From Bacillota bacterium (GTDB lineage: Bacteria > Bacillota > Clostridia > Acetivibrionales > DTU013): a stretch of 64,000 nt of DNA. How positions within the stretch are numbered: the first letter of the stretch is position 1; each line of letters starts with the position of its first letter. A model generated the notes under the pieces. That model saw only the letters and a program-made list of their open reading frames with translations. It had not been told where the DNA came from and did no database searches. Position numbers and translations under genes: made by a program. Location of the stretch: contig JAEYOM010000014.1 of assembly GCA_023411715.1 (NCBI GenBank), positions 16,814-80,813 on the forward strand. Reading direction: 5' to 3'. Below, in pieces: positions 43,102 to 52,586 of the stretch.

Positions 43102-44394
43102 TTACTGGTATCTTGACGCCTCGGTGGTCTTGAGCGGGTTCTGCACCTTTTCCAGCTCCTGTATAGTTATCTCGCGTGTATGCTCCGTATGGTTCCAGAC
43201 CTTGTTGTCCCTACTCAGAAAGCCCTGTATGGTGATCGGTACCCAGGTAAGGCAGTAGAATGGGTAGATTATAAATGCCAGCAACACCCTGATGTCGAAC
43301 TTGTTTTCCGCTAATATCACAAGCGGCCCGTAGAGGAACTGGAGAACGACGAAAACGTACCAGACCGCGGTCGGGAAAACATACTGCAGCGTATAAAACG
43401 GAGCCTGCGGGTAGAAGGACTGCACCCACAGCATGACAGAGATCAGACCTACAAAAATGAATCTTATAGGCTGGAACAGATAGACTGCACAGTCGAATGC
43501 GGCAAGGTCGCCTTCCCGTAAAGACTTTTTGAAAAGTGGTCCCAGATACCTGGAGGCGCAGTCGGCATGGCCCTGCATCCACCTCTTGCGCTGACGCCAT
43601 GATTGCATTAGCGTCAGAGGCTTTTCATCGTAAACTACGGCTTCGTGCGCCCATGCTACCTTCATTCCGTTAAGCGCCAGCTTCATCGTAAATTCGAGGT
43701 CCTCCGTCAGACAGGTCGCGCCCCATCCGATTTTTTTCAATACGGAGATATCAACGCAGAAACCCGTGCCGCAAAGCCCGCAGCTCAAACCAAGATTAAA
43801 GCGCGGAAGCTGGAAGATCCGGTTCGAAAGCCAGAAGGCGATCGAGTAGGAACAGGTTATCCAGGAATCGAAGGGATTCTTGCTGTCTATGTAGCCCTGA
43901 ACGACCGTATGTCCCTTACATAGCTGCTTGTTCATCTCATACAGGTAATTCGACGAAACAAGGTTGTCCGCGTCGAAAACACTGATGACGTCATACTTGT
44001 CGCTCATTTCGTATATCTTCGTGAACATCCATTCAAGAGCATGCCCTTTTCCGGTATTGACAGTGTCGAACCGCTTGTATACTTTCGCTCCGTGCTTCCT
44101 GGCGACATTGGCCGTCCTGTCCTTGCAGTTGTCAGCCACCACGAAGATGTCGAAAAGGTTTCGCGGGTAATTTTGTGCTCGCAGACTGTCGATCACGTGG
44201 CCGATGACCAGTTCCTCGTTATGCGCGGCTATCACTAACGCAAATCTTTTGACCGGTTCTACTTCCGCCCTGTTATCCTTCTTTTTTATCCAGCCGAAAA
44301 TGGAAACGCCGAATAAGTAGCATCCGAACACAAAAACAACAACCTGAATCAACTGCGTGATATGCAGTATCAGGCTTTGAAGAATACTATCCAT
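43102..44394 (-). CDS. Membrane glycosyltransferase family 2
   Basis: The 430-residue protein has an N-terminal membrane segment (QVVVFVFGCYLFGVSIFG), a processive GT2 domain with VIAAHNEE, VVADNCKD, FDADN, the acceptor motif TEDLEF and QRKRWMQGH, and C-terminal membrane segments. It likely polymerises a cell-surface polysaccharide from a nucleotide sugar. The ATG at 44394 follows GGGAGG; an upstream frame to 44448 lacks a site. The divergent gene encodes a GH15 enzyme. Confidence 0.9.
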   Translation of the reverse strand: MDSILQSLILHITQLIQVVVFVFGCYLFGVSIFGWIKKKDNRAEVEPVKRFALVIAAHNEELVIGHVIDSLRAQNYPRNLFDIFVVADNCKDRTANVARKHGAKVYKRFDTVNTGKGHALEWMFTKIYEMSDKYDVISVFDADNLVSSNYLYEMNKQLCKGHTVVQGYIDSKNPFDSWITCSYSIAFWLSNRIFQLPRFNLGLSCGLCGTGFCVDISVLKKIGWGATCLTEDLEFTMKLALNGMKVAWAHEAVVYDEKPLTLMQSWRQRKRWMQGHADCASRYLGPLFKKSLREGDLAAFDCAVYLFQPIRFIFVGLISVMLWVQSFYPQAPFYTLQYVFPTAVWYVFVVLQFLYGPLVILAENKFDIRVLLAFIIYPFYCLTWVPITIQGFLSRDNKVWNHTEHTREITIQELEKVQNPLKTTEASRYQ

Positions 44395-44493
44395 GAAGAA
44401 CCTCCCTAACGCATTCCATATTATTTTGTACCATTGATGGCATTTCATACATTATGTTAAAATAGGAGAGGCGGTTGTATCCGGAGGGAATAT

Positions 44494-46506
44494 ATGGAAA
44501 AACCATACATAAATAAACTGGTTGCCGGGAATTCCGGCATGCTGGCATGTATAGACCAAAACGGCGAACTGGTCAGGCTTTACTGGCCAGATATCGACTT
44601 TCAGCAGCATATTGACAGATTGCTTGTCGGAATCGCATGTCCGGAACTCTGGCAAGGCGCTTCCTGGCTTTGCGGCGAGGATGGGACGGAAGGACAGGGA
44701 CATTGTCCCGCTTTCGTGGCCGAGGGTCAGAAAGCTATCCCCGCTCCGAATCCCGTTGAGTGGCATATCGGGCAATATTATGTCCAGGATACAAATGTTG
44801 CGGTGACTGAATTCTTCAATGAAAACGCCGGCTTGAAAATACGCCAGTTTGATTTCGCACTGTCGGAGGCGGATGTTTTTACGAGGTACTACGAGATCGA
44901 GAACACGAACGCTTCGCCTCTCACCATAGGCTTGACGGTATATTCGGCTTCCGTATCCACCGAGTCCGACACGGCCGGTATCATATTCGCCCAGGATCCG
45001 CCGGCGCTCATACATTACAGGCACGGGTATTATTATGGACTTACTTCCGGTACGCAGACCGCACAATACCAGCTTGGCGGCAATTCGCTGGAAAATGCGC
45101 GGCAGGGAAGCCTCCGCGGCAACGATACCATAGGCATGATGAAGGACGGCGCTTTGTCATGGCAGCCTCAGAAGCTTGAAGCCGGTGGAACGGCATGTTT
45201 TGCATTGCGTATATGCTTTGCGCATGCTTTGAAGGAATTGAAAAAGCTGCTCCGTATGACTTTGGATTCGGACCCGCTGATTGATCTTAAAAATACGGAA
45301 TCTTATTGGACTGCCTATGTCAAAAGCGCAAGGCAGATCCATACCGGACGAACCGAAATAGATGAATTGTACAAGCGTTCACTTCTTGTATTCGCCTTGA
45401 TGGGAAATAAGAGGACAGGCGCGCTGCTTGCAGCTCCCGAGATTGACGAGGGCTTCACGCGCTGCGGCCGTTATGCGTACTGCTGGGGAAGGGACGCCGC
45501 CTTTATCACGGGAGCGCTTGACAAATGCGGACTGTCCGGGCAGGCAGAAGCTTTCTATCGCTGGGCCGCAACAGTACAGGACGAAAACGGCGGCTGGCAG
45601 CAGCGTTATTATACCGATGGCAGCCTTGCGCCTTCATGGGGTCTTCAGATAGATGAGGGGAGCTCGGTGATATGGGGCATACTGCAGCATTATAAGGCAG
45701 CCGGGGACAAGGAGTTCCTCAGGGATATGTGGCCTGCGGTCAGAAAAGGCGTGGAATTCCTGCTGAGCTATATGGATGCTGAGACTGGATTGCCGTGGCT
45801 GAGTTTCGATCTCTGGGAGGAGCGTCTAGGCGAGCATGCCTATTCAAGCGCCGCGGTATGCGCCGGGATCGAGGCTGGCGCCGGGATAGCGGACATACTT
45901 GGCGAATTCCCCCTGCTTTCGGAAAGGTGGCGTGAGTCGGCTTCAAAACTGCGCAGCGCAATATTGAATAACTTTTGGAAGCCGGAATGGAACAGGTTTG
46001 TCAGAAGCGTCCGTGTAAAGCTCAACGGCTGGGGCGAAGAACATACGGATGCAAAAGTCTGGCTCAAATTGAACGAACTCGGTATCACCAGAGATTACTC
46101 TCTTATAGATGGCATAATAGACATCAGTCTTCTGGGGCTCTCGGTACCATTCGGCATATACGCTCCGGATGACCCGCATATGACGTCGACAGCCGAAGCC
46201 GTGGAAAGACAGCTCACCGTTGGAAAAACAGGCGGACTGATGCGTTACGAATACGACGGCTATATAGGAGGCAACCCATGGATACTGACGACACTGTGGG
46301 CGGCGCTTTATCATATCGAAACAGGGTCCTACGGCAAAGCTAAGGAATATCTGGAATGGGCTGTAAAGGGTGCAACCGGGCAGGGGCTCCTCCCCGAACA
46401 GATCGACAGGGAGAACGGAAGGCCCGCCTGGGTCGTACCGCTTACATGGTCGCATGCCATGTTTATACTTGTGCTTGACGGGTTGGTCAAGGCAGGAGAG
46501 TTATAG
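44494..46506 (+). CDS. Glycoside hydrolase family 15 protein
   Basis: The 670-residue protein has an N-terminal beta-sandwich domain (to about 260) and a C-terminal (alpha/alpha)6 barrel with family features, such as RYAYCWGRDAAFITGAL, DENGGWQQRYYTDGSLAPSW and WDLWEERL-like segment FDLWEERLGEHAYS. Family members are glucoamylases, glucodextranases and trehalases. No signal peptide is present, so it acts in the cytoplasm, perhaps on glycogen or trehalose. It starts after GGAGGGAAT and is divergent from the glycosyltransferase. radA follows after 8 bp. Confidence 0.9.
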   Translation: MEKPYINKLVAGNSGMLACIDQNGELVRLYWPDIDFQQHIDRLLVGIACPELWQGASWLCGEDGTEGQGHCPAFVAEGQKAIPAPNPVEWHIGQYYVQDTNVAVTEFFNENAGLKIRQFDFALSEADVFTRYYEIENTNASPLTIGLTVYSASVSTESDTAGIIFAQDPPALIHYRHGYYYGLTSGTQTAQYQLGGNSLENARQGSLRGNDTIGMMKDGALSWQPQKLEAGGTACFALRICFAHALKELKKLLRMTLDSDPLIDLKNTESYWTAYVKSARQIHTGRTEIDELYKRSLLVFALMGNKRTGALLAAPEIDEGFTRCGRYAYCWGRDAAFITGALDKCGLSGQAEAFYRWAATVQDENGGWQQRYYTDGSLAPSWGLQIDEGSSVIWGILQHYKAAGDKEFLRDMWPAVRKGVEFLLSYMDAETGLPWLSFDLWEERLGEHAYSSAAVCAGIEAGAGIADILGEFPLLSERWRESASKLRSAILNNFWKPEWNRFVRSVRVKLNGWGEEHTDAKVWLKLNELGITRDYSLIDGIIDISLLGLSVPFGIYAPDDPHMTSTAEAVERQLTVGKTGGLMRYEYDGYIGGNPWILTTLWAALYHIETGSYGKAKEYLEWAVKGATGQGLLPEQIDRENGRPAWVVPLTWSHAMFILVLDGLVKAGEL

Positions 46507-46514
46507 GGGGAGTT

Positions 46515-47888
46515 ATGTCTAAAAGCAGGACTATTTTTATCTGTCAGGAATGTGGGTACGAATCTTCGGGATGGCTCGGCAAATGCCCGGCCTGTATGCA
46601 GTGGAACACTTTCATCGAAGAACGGCAGGAAAGTGCTGCAAAGGCTTCCTCCGGGCAGGAGGCCGCACTTAAGCCTGTGAGCCTCGGAGATATAAGCACG
46701 GGCAACGAAGAACGCAGCCTGACCGGCATGAAGGAGCTTGACAGGGTGCTGGGCGGAGGAGTGGTAAAGGGCTCGCTGATCCTGGTTGGCGGCGATCCCG
46801 GTATAGGTAAGTCCACACTGTTGCTGCAATTATGCAATACGGTCCGCACCGGCTCAAAGATACTGTATATATCGGGTGAGGAATCCACAGGGCAGATCAA
46901 ACTCAGGGCGGACAGGCTTAATGTAAAACGTGCCGACCTGTTTATCGTATCGGCCTCGAACTACGAGGCCATTTCTGCGCTTGTAGCCGAAGAGAAGCCG
47001 GGGCTCGTTATCATAGACTCAATCCAGACCATGTACACCGATACCATAACCTCTGCGCCCGGCAGTGTCAGCCAGGTAAGGGAAGTGACCGCGGCACTCA
47101 TGAAGCTTGCGAAGGGCAGCGGCATAACGGTCATGATCGTGGGCCACGTTACAAAGGAAGGCGCCATAGCAGGCCCCCGGGTCCTCGAGCACATGGTCGA
47201 TACGGTGCTGTACTTCGAGGGCGACAGGCATCTCAGCTTCAGGATACTGCGTGCGGTAAAGAACCGTTTCGGGTCGACGAATGAGATAGGCGTGTTCGAA
47301 ATGCGCGATACGGGGCTTGCCGAGATATCGAATCCATCAGAGATGATGCTTTCCGGCCGGCCAGGCAATGTCCCGGGTTCCGTTGTGGTTTCGAGCCTCG
47401 AAGGCACAAGGCCGATGCTTATAGAAATACAGTCGCTCGTCTGTGCAACCAACTTCGGCGTTCCCAGGAGGATGGCCACCGGCCTTGATTACAACAGGCT
47501 CACTATGCTGATGGCCGTACTGGAGAAACGCGTAGGACTTCAATTGTACAATTTTGACGCATATGTCAACGTAGTCGGCGGCATAAGGCTGGACGAGCCC
47601 GCTTGCGACCTGGGTATCGCGGCCGCGGTCGCTTCAAGCTTCAGAAATATCGCTGTGGATGCCGGGACCGTATTAATAGGCGAAGTAGGCCTGACAGGAG
47701 AAGTGCGTGCAGTCGGACAGATCGACAAGAGGATCTCGGAAGCGGTACGCCTGGGGTTCAGGAGCATAATAATACCGGAGGGCAATAAAAAGCTCGCGGA
47801 GCAGGTCAAAAACACCGGGGGAGTTTCAATCGCCCCGGTGTCGAACATACAGGAAGCGCTCGAGATCATTTTCAGTTCCAATTATTAG
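46515..47888 (+). CDS. radA: DNA repair protein RadA
   Basis: The 457-residue protein has the N-terminal zinc finger CQECGYESSGWLGKCPAC, a RecA-type core with GGDPGIGKSTLLLQ, the RadA-specific KNRFGSTNEIG, and the C-terminal Lon-like domain (DEPACDLGIAAAVASS). It promotes branch migration in recombinational repair. In most clostridia disA follows radA; here a nitroreductase gene is found on the other strand. Confidence 0.96.
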   Translation: MSKSRTIFICQECGYESSGWLGKCPACMQWNTFIEERQESAAKASSGQEAALKPVSLGDISTGNEERSLTGMKELDRVLGGGVVKGSLILVGGDPGIGKSTLLLQLCNTVRTGSKILYISGEESTGQIKLRADRLNVKRADLFIVSASNYEAISALVAEEKPGLVIIDSIQTMYTDTITSAPGSVSQVREVTAALMKLAKGSGITVMIVGHVTKEGAIAGPRVLEHMVDTVLYFEGDRHLSFRILRAVKNRFGSTNEIGVFEMRDTGLAEISNPSEMMLSGRPGNVPGSVVVSSLEGTRPMLIEIQSLVCATNFGVPRRMATGLDYNRLTMLMAVLEKRVGLQLYNFDAYVNVVGGIRLDEPACDLGIAAAVASSFRNIAVDAGTVLIGEVGLTGEVRAVGQIDKRISEAVRLGFRSIIIPEGNKKLAEQVKNTGGVSIAPVSNIQEALEIIFSSNY

Positions 47889-47911
47889 TGCTGTGCACTA
47901 AAAAGAATTAA

Positions 47912-48514
47912 TCACCACTTATCCATAAATAGGACTTCTTCAACATTTTTTCTTTCAATCTCTGAAGGTTTTTCGTCGGGATAGCCTATTGGTATAATAT
48001 TAAGGCATATTATATCTTCAGGTAATCCAAGTACTTTATTGGCTTTTTCAATATCCAGAAACCCGATCCAACATGCTCCCAGCCCATGATTAACGGCAGT
48101 CAGAAACATTTGTTCACCAGGTATGCCAGACCCTCCATTATCAAAAAGAGTAGTCACTACTCTTTGATTTGGATATTTTCTTAAGTAATCAACAAATTCA
48201 GAGCTGAACCTTGTCCTGTTTACTTGAAGTGCAAAGTCATCTTCCGGAAGGATGCTTATATCCCAATCTATCTTTGTACAGATGGCAATTATGGCAGGTG
48301 CTGAAGATACCCACATCTGCTCTCCTGCGGCGTAAGCAAGTTTTTCTCTTTGAGATTTGTCTTTAATCACACCAAAATACCAGTTTTGGTTGTTGCCGGG
48401 GGAAGGTGATAATCTGCCTGCATCAATAATGTCTTTTATAACATTATCAGGTATCGGGTCGGACTTAAAATTTCTTACTGATCTTCTTGAGCGAATAACA
48501 TCCATGAATTCCAT
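47912..48514 (-). CDS. Nitroreductase-family flavoprotein
   Basis: The protein of about 200 residues has the FMN-binding motif SRRSVRNFKSDPIPDN at the N-terminus, PGNNQNWYFGV, and the C-terminal NIIPIGYPDEKPS. It reduces a nitro- or enone-type substrate with NAD(P)H. The ATG at 48514 follows TAGGAGTGAT. It is convergent with radA and appears to be an insertion at the expected site of disA. Confidence 0.88.
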   Translation of the reverse strand: MEFMDVIRSRRSVRNFKSDPIPDNVIKDIIDAGRLSPSPGNNQNWYFGVIKDKSQREKLAYAAGEQMWVSSAPAIIAICTKIDWDISILPEDDFALQVNRTRFSSEFVDYLRKYPNQRVVTTLFDNGGSGIPGEQMFLTAVNHGLGACWIGFLDIEKANKVLGLPEDIICLNIIPIGYPDEKPSEIERKNVEEVLFMDKW

Positions 48515-48576
48515 AACAATCACTCCTAAACTTCGTTTATTTTTTATAATCTTTATAACAGCATATTAAGAAAATC

Positions 48577-48607
48577 AAAAAAGCCGTAGATTCACTCTAC
48601 GGCTTTT
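48577..48607. terminator. Bidirectional intrinsic terminator
   Basis: AAAAAAGCCGTAGA, loop TTCAC, TCTACGGCTTTT. It could end the minus-strand transcript coming from 49237. Confidence 0.85.
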
Positions 48608-48636
48608 ATCTGCAAAATAAAAGAATGTCCGATTGA

Positions 48637-48730
48637 GTAAACTTTAAAATCACTAAACAGGTAAAACAAACATGGCTAACAAATTAGCCTATTCATATAA
48701 CCCGTATAAAACTGTGATTTTAAAATTTAC
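48637..48730. repeat. Nested inverted repeat
   Basis: Outer arms GTAAACTTTAAAATCAC (48637-48653) and GTGATTTTAAAATTTAC (48714-48730) match over 17 bp with one mismatch. They enclose a second hairpin GGCTAA-CAAA-TTAGCC (48674-48689). No gene lies within. Confidence 0.82.
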
Positions 48731-48841
48731 CTCTCCGCGTGAGCCTTAGTATCTTTTAGCCCACCGGATGACATTCCACCTTTCGATCAATATGCTGTTA
48801 TAAACAAATATTAACATTGAACTGGATCGAAATCAATACCT

Positions 48842-49237
48842 TTATTCCAGGTTATACTGCCCCAGCATTTTTACGCGGTCCTGCTCCTTGATAATTATAT
48901 CGTAAAGGTTCAGGTCAAGCGTATTACAGATCGATGCGATGTAATAAAGGTTCTTTCCCAGCTCCTTTTCTATCTGATCCCTGCAGCTCTCGCATAGCTC
49001 CCCGCTGACATGGGTACTCATCGCTTTTCGTACTTCATCATAATCCCCGTCCTCGGGCAGCTCCTGCTTTTTGGCGTTTATCTTGATACAGCCGCATTGA
49101 GTCACTGCTTTGACGATAGCGCGGTTTACCCGTGCATTGGAATCCTGGTACTTTGTTATGGAATCTATGATGCTTTTGTTCCTGAAAAGCAATTCCTGTA
49201 CCGTGTACTGGAATTCGTCGACCAGCATATCTTTCAT
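48842..49237 (-). CDS. Conserved clostridial protein of unknown function
   Basis: I cannot name a function. The 131-residue protein is helical (VDEFQYTVQELLFRNKSIIDSITKYQ, ARVNRAIVKAVTQ), with a CGC motif and a later CESC pair that might bind a metal. The C-terminal half (LGKNLYYIASICNTLDLNLYDII) resembles MazG-like helical proteins only loosely. The ATG at 49237 has GGGGAGTG before it; the longer frame to 49258 does not. Confidence 0.65.
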   Translation of the reverse strand: MKDMLVDEFQYTVQELLFRNKSIIDSITKYQDSNARVNRAIVKAVTQCGCIKINAKKQELPEDGDYDEVRKAMSTHVSGELCESCRDQIEKELGKNLYYIASICNTLDLNLYDIIIKEQDRVKMLGQYNLE

Positions 49238-49668
49238 CGTTTCACTCCCCTGATGCATATCATCTCTCCATCATTATGGCATTCGACCATACAAATAAAA
49301 CCAAATTTAGTAAACGATCGTACGCTATATTTTGGAACCAAACAGTCGAAAATGTTTTAGCATGTTTTAATTATAGATGTTTGGACAACTTCTTGTCAAT
49401 GCTGTTGTTTATAATAAATAATGCGCTGCAAGGCCGTTTTGACGTATAAAACAGCCTTGTTCGGGGCACGTGGATCTACGTAGCCGAAGGACGCTTTGCC
49501 CTATTCGTATTTACACCGGTGTCTGCCATATGAATTCAGAGTTCCTCAAAGCATAATTTCAGGATATGCCGTGTATCCCATGTGTCGAATGTATGCTTGA
49601 CAAAATACGCCTTAGCCTCCTATAATAGATACCATAAGAATGTATGTTGTTAGGGAGGCGGGCAGAGA
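49238..49668. other. Intergenic region with TetR gene promoter
   Basis: About 430 bp between divergent genes. The only clear element is the TetR-gene promoter at 49597-49626; weak inverted repeats such as CTACGTAG (about 49473) are present. No open frame is convincing. Confidence 0.5.
49597..49626 (+). promoter_or_regulatory. Promoter of the TetR-MFS unit
   Basis: TTGACA (49597-49602), an 18-base spacer and TATAAT (49621-49626), followed by GGGAGG and the TetR start at 49669. Confidence 0.82.
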
Positions 49669-50304
49669 ATGGCTCGTAACAAATATCCGGAAGAAACAGA
49701 AGCGAAAATACTAGAGGCATCCATGAAGCTCTTTTTGGAGAAGGGATACGAGCAAACTACCATACAGGATATTGTAAGCGAACTGGGTGGTCTAACCAAA
49801 GGTGCTTTTTATCATCATTTCAAATCCAAAGAGGAAGTAATGGATGCTTTGACCACAAAGTTGTTTTATGACGACAATCCATTTGAAAAGGTAAAAAAGC
49901 AGAAGGACTTAACAGGACTTGAAAAGATAAAATCAATGCTGGTACAATCTCTTGATGACAACAGTGGTCATCGTCAAATTAGTATAGAAGCAATGCAATT
50001 GCTCAGCAGCCCTAATTTTTTGAAGGTTTTTATTGACGATAACCGCGATACAGTGGCACCCATGTACCAAGAATTAATTGAGGAAGGTATACAGGATGGT
50101 TCTATAAAATCAAGGCATGCAAAACTGCTTGCCGAGTTATTTACATTGCTGACTAATTTCTGGATGATACCAACTATATTCCCTTGTACAGCAGAGGAAA
50201 GCTGGGAGCGGCTTCTTGTTGTCAAAGACATTACTGATAAAATGGGATTACCTGTTTTAGATGACCGCGTAATTAAGTTGTGCCGGCAAAGCTTACCAGA
50301 ATAA
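49669..50304 (+). CDS. TetR/AcrR-family regulator
   Basis: The 211-residue protein has an N-terminal TetR helix-turn-helix domain (AKILEASMKLFLEKGYEQTTIQDIVSEL, GAFYHHFKSKEEVMDAL) and a ligand-binding helical C-terminus. It sits 74 bp upstream of an MFS exporter in the same direction and presumably represses it until the drug binds. Both genes are AT-rich relative to radA and carD, suggesting acquisition as a pair. Confidence 0.92.
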   Translation: MARNKYPEETEAKILEASMKLFLEKGYEQTTIQDIVSELGGLTKGAFYHHFKSKEEVMDALTTKLFYDDNPFEKVKKQKDLTGLEKIKSMLVQSLDDNSGHRQISIEAMQLLSSPNFLKVFIDDNRDTVAPMYQELIEEGIQDGSIKSRHAKLLAELFTLLTNFWMIPTIFPCTAEESWERLLVVKDITDKMGLPVLDDRVIKLCRQSLPE

Positions 50305-50378
50305 AATGGAATTGCCTTAGGGCAATTTTATTTTAAATATTTACATTCGTACCGAACGTATGAAAGAGAGGAAATGAA

Positions 50379-51611
50379 ATGACTTTAAAACTATTTAACC
50401 GCAACTTCACACTGCTGCTCTTAGGACAGATAAGCTCACTTTTTGGCAATACAACTCTCCGATTTGCATTATCTATGTACGTATTGGAGGTAACGGGATC
50501 TGCCGCAATTTTTGCAAGCCTTTTGGCAATTTCAATCGTTCCGACAATCTTGCTTTCTCCCTTTGGCGGCATATTGGCAGACAGGGCTAACCGACGAAAT
50601 ATTATGGTCGCTTTGGATTCAATCTCTGGGATTTCGGTACTGTTATTTGTTTGCATTCTTTCTGAAAGCAATGCTGTTCCGGCAATAGGGGTAATTCTAG
50701 TCATCCTTTCCATCCTGGCAGCCTTTGAATCCCCTACCGTGACGGCTTGCGTTCCTCAAATGCAGGAAGGCGATAATGTTATTCGTGCAAACGCAGCGGT
50801 TTATCAGGTGTCGGCTATCGCTGGATTAATAGCCCCCATCTTGGGCAGTATTTTTTATACAATATTCGGACTATACCCAATTTTAATAGTAAGTGTAATA
50901 TGCTTCTTTATAACCGCATTATTTGAATGCTTTATTAAGTTGGATTATACCCCCTTGAATAAGCAAAGCAGTATTTTTGCTATTATCAAAAATGATTTTT
51001 CAGTAAGTGTACGATTCATAACAAAAGAACAGCCTAATATCTTAAAACTTTTGCTGTTAGTTGCGGTAATCAGCTTTTTTATTACAGGTCTTGCGACAGT
51101 AGGGATGCCCTTTATGATACTAAATATTCTCGGATTGGGCGCAACGTTCTATGGGGCGGCTGAAAGTGCGCTTGGAGCCGCTGCCATAGGAGGAAGTATT
51201 GCGGCAGGCTTGCTCGTTAGCAAACTAAAGATTGAGAAGCTGTATTTGCTGCTTGCCGTTCTGGGAATCAGCTTTCTTCCTGCGGGACTGGCCTTTTTGT
51301 TCAATACTCCCACTATTGTTTCTTACGGTTCTATTATCTTGTCCTTTGTATTAGCACAGTTTCCGGCCTCAATCTTTTCGGTATTCGGGCTGTCAATCAT
51401 ACAACAAAAGACACCAAATGAACTTTTGGGAAAAGTCATGTCGTATACCGCAACTATTACGCTGTGCGCACAACCGTTGGGACAAATGGCATATGGAATT
51501 CTGTTTGACATATTACGCAATAGAGTATTTTTAATTTTTATACCCGCGTCAATCATTCTGTACATAATTGGAATTGCTTCAAAGAAGATGTTTTCCAATT
51601 TTGAAAGATAG
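50379..51611 (+). CDS. MFS efflux transporter
   Basis: The 410-residue protein has about 12 membrane segments and the MFS loop motif in GGILADRANRRNIM. It belongs to the MefA-like drug-efflux branch by its general pattern (LFGNTTLRFALSMYVLEVTGS). The TetR regulator encoded upstream supports a role in export of a toxic compound. Substrate is unknown. GAGAGGAAATGAA precedes the ATG. Confidence 0.9.
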   Translation: MTLKLFNRNFTLLLLGQISSLFGNTTLRFALSMYVLEVTGSAAIFASLLAISIVPTILLSPFGGILADRANRRNIMVALDSISGISVLLFVCILSESNAVPAIGVILVILSILAAFESPTVTACVPQMQEGDNVIRANAAVYQVSAIAGLIAPILGSIFYTIFGLYPILIVSVICFFITALFECFIKLDYTPLNKQSSIFAIIKNDFSVSVRFITKEQPNILKLLLLVAVISFFITGLATVGMPFMILNILGLGATFYGAAESALGAAAIGGSIAAGLLVSKLKIEKLYLLLAVLGISFLPAGLAFLFNTPTIVSYGSIILSFVLAQFPASIFSVFGLSIIQQKTPNELLGKVMSYTATITLCAQPLGQMAYGILFDILRNRVFLIFIPASIILYIIGIASKKMFSNFER

Positions 51612-51916
51612 CTTGAATTATTGTCCTCCGAAACGGTTGCTAAGCTTGACCCAAAAAATCAGGATATCCCGCGAATCCTCGAATCCCATGCAATTTGACA
51701 TGAGAACCAAATTGTAGTATACTAAACTAGTAAACGGTGGCAGATTATCAGAAAATCCCTTTATTTTTATTATTTGTAAGCCTTAATTCAGTTCATTTTT
51801 CACTTGATCGTTCCTGACGAAAGACAGGTCGAACCATTCGCCGAACGATATCTGACAAAAGAAAAATCACATTTAGTGAAATGCATACTTTTTTCGGTTC
51901 GTTTGGAGGATTTGTT
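51612..51916. other. Intergenic region before carD
   Basis: About 305 bp, AT-rich. It should contain the MFS gene's terminator and the carD promoter, but I cannot assign either with confidence. Confidence 0.4.
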
Positions 51917-52396
51917 ATGTTTAATGTTGGCGACAAGATCGTTTATCCTATGCATGGCGCAGGCGTGATAGAATCCATCGAGGAAAGAGAGATACTCGGG
52001 TGCAGGCAGGATTATTACGTGATGAAAATGCCTGTTGGGGATATGAAGGTGATGATACCGACTCATAATGTTGAAGGTATCGGTATCCGTGAGGTTATCG
52101 GCAGCCACGATGTGGACAAGGTATATGAGATCCTCCAGGATCACAGTATAAATGTCACTAACAATTGGAACAAGCGATACCGCGAAAATATGACAAAAAT
52201 AAAAAGCGGGAATATATATGAAGTAGCCGACGTTGTTAGGATCCTGATGACAAGAGAAAGGGAAAAGGGCCTTTCGACGGGAGAGCGAAAGATGTTGAAC
52301 AGCGCCAGGCAGATACTCGTAAGCGAGCTCGTACTGGCGGAAGACAGCGATCAGGTGGAAGTAGAAACAGTTATTAATGATTTTCTAAGTATATAG
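51917..52396 (+). CDS. carD: CarD-family transcription factor
   Basis: The 159-residue protein has an N-terminal RNA-polymerase-interacting Tudor-like domain (MFNVGDKIVYPMHGAGVIE, YYVMKMPVGDMKVMIP) and a helical C-terminal DNA-binding domain (STGERKMLNSARQILVSELVLA). It stabilises the open promoter complex. GGAGGATTTGTT precedes the ATG. It normally follows radA-disA in clostridia. Confidence 0.93.
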   Translation: MFNVGDKIVYPMHGAGVIESIEEREILGCRQDYYVMKMPVGDMKVMIPTHNVEGIGIREVIGSHDVDKVYEILQDHSINVTNNWNKRYRENMTKIKSGNIYEVADVVRILMTREREKGLSTGERKMLNSARQILVSELVLAEDSDQVEVETVINDFLSI

Positions 52397-52403
52397 GACT
52401 CGT

Positions 52404-52528
52404 TGAAATGTAACTTCCGATAATCTTTTCTGGGGAAATGCACTAAACAGGCTGCATGGGCGAGCAGCAAGCGAAGCTTGCGACCAGCCCGCTCCATTCC
52501 CCACAAAAGAATCGTAAGTAATATTTCA
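52404..52528. repeat. 125-bp imperfect palindrome after carD
   Basis: TGAAATGTAACTTCCGAT at the left end is complementary, with few mismatches, to the right end finishing ATCGTAAGTAATATTTCA. Inside are TCTTTTCTGGGGAA/TTCCCCACAAAAGA and a core hairpin AGCAAGCGAAGCTTGC with the flank GCGACCAGCC. The core motif recurs at 53721-53750. Confidence 0.8.
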
Positions 52529-52586
52529 GCCGATCCATAGCATTTGACCGACCTGAATACAGAATAATTTATCGGGGAGTTACAGA

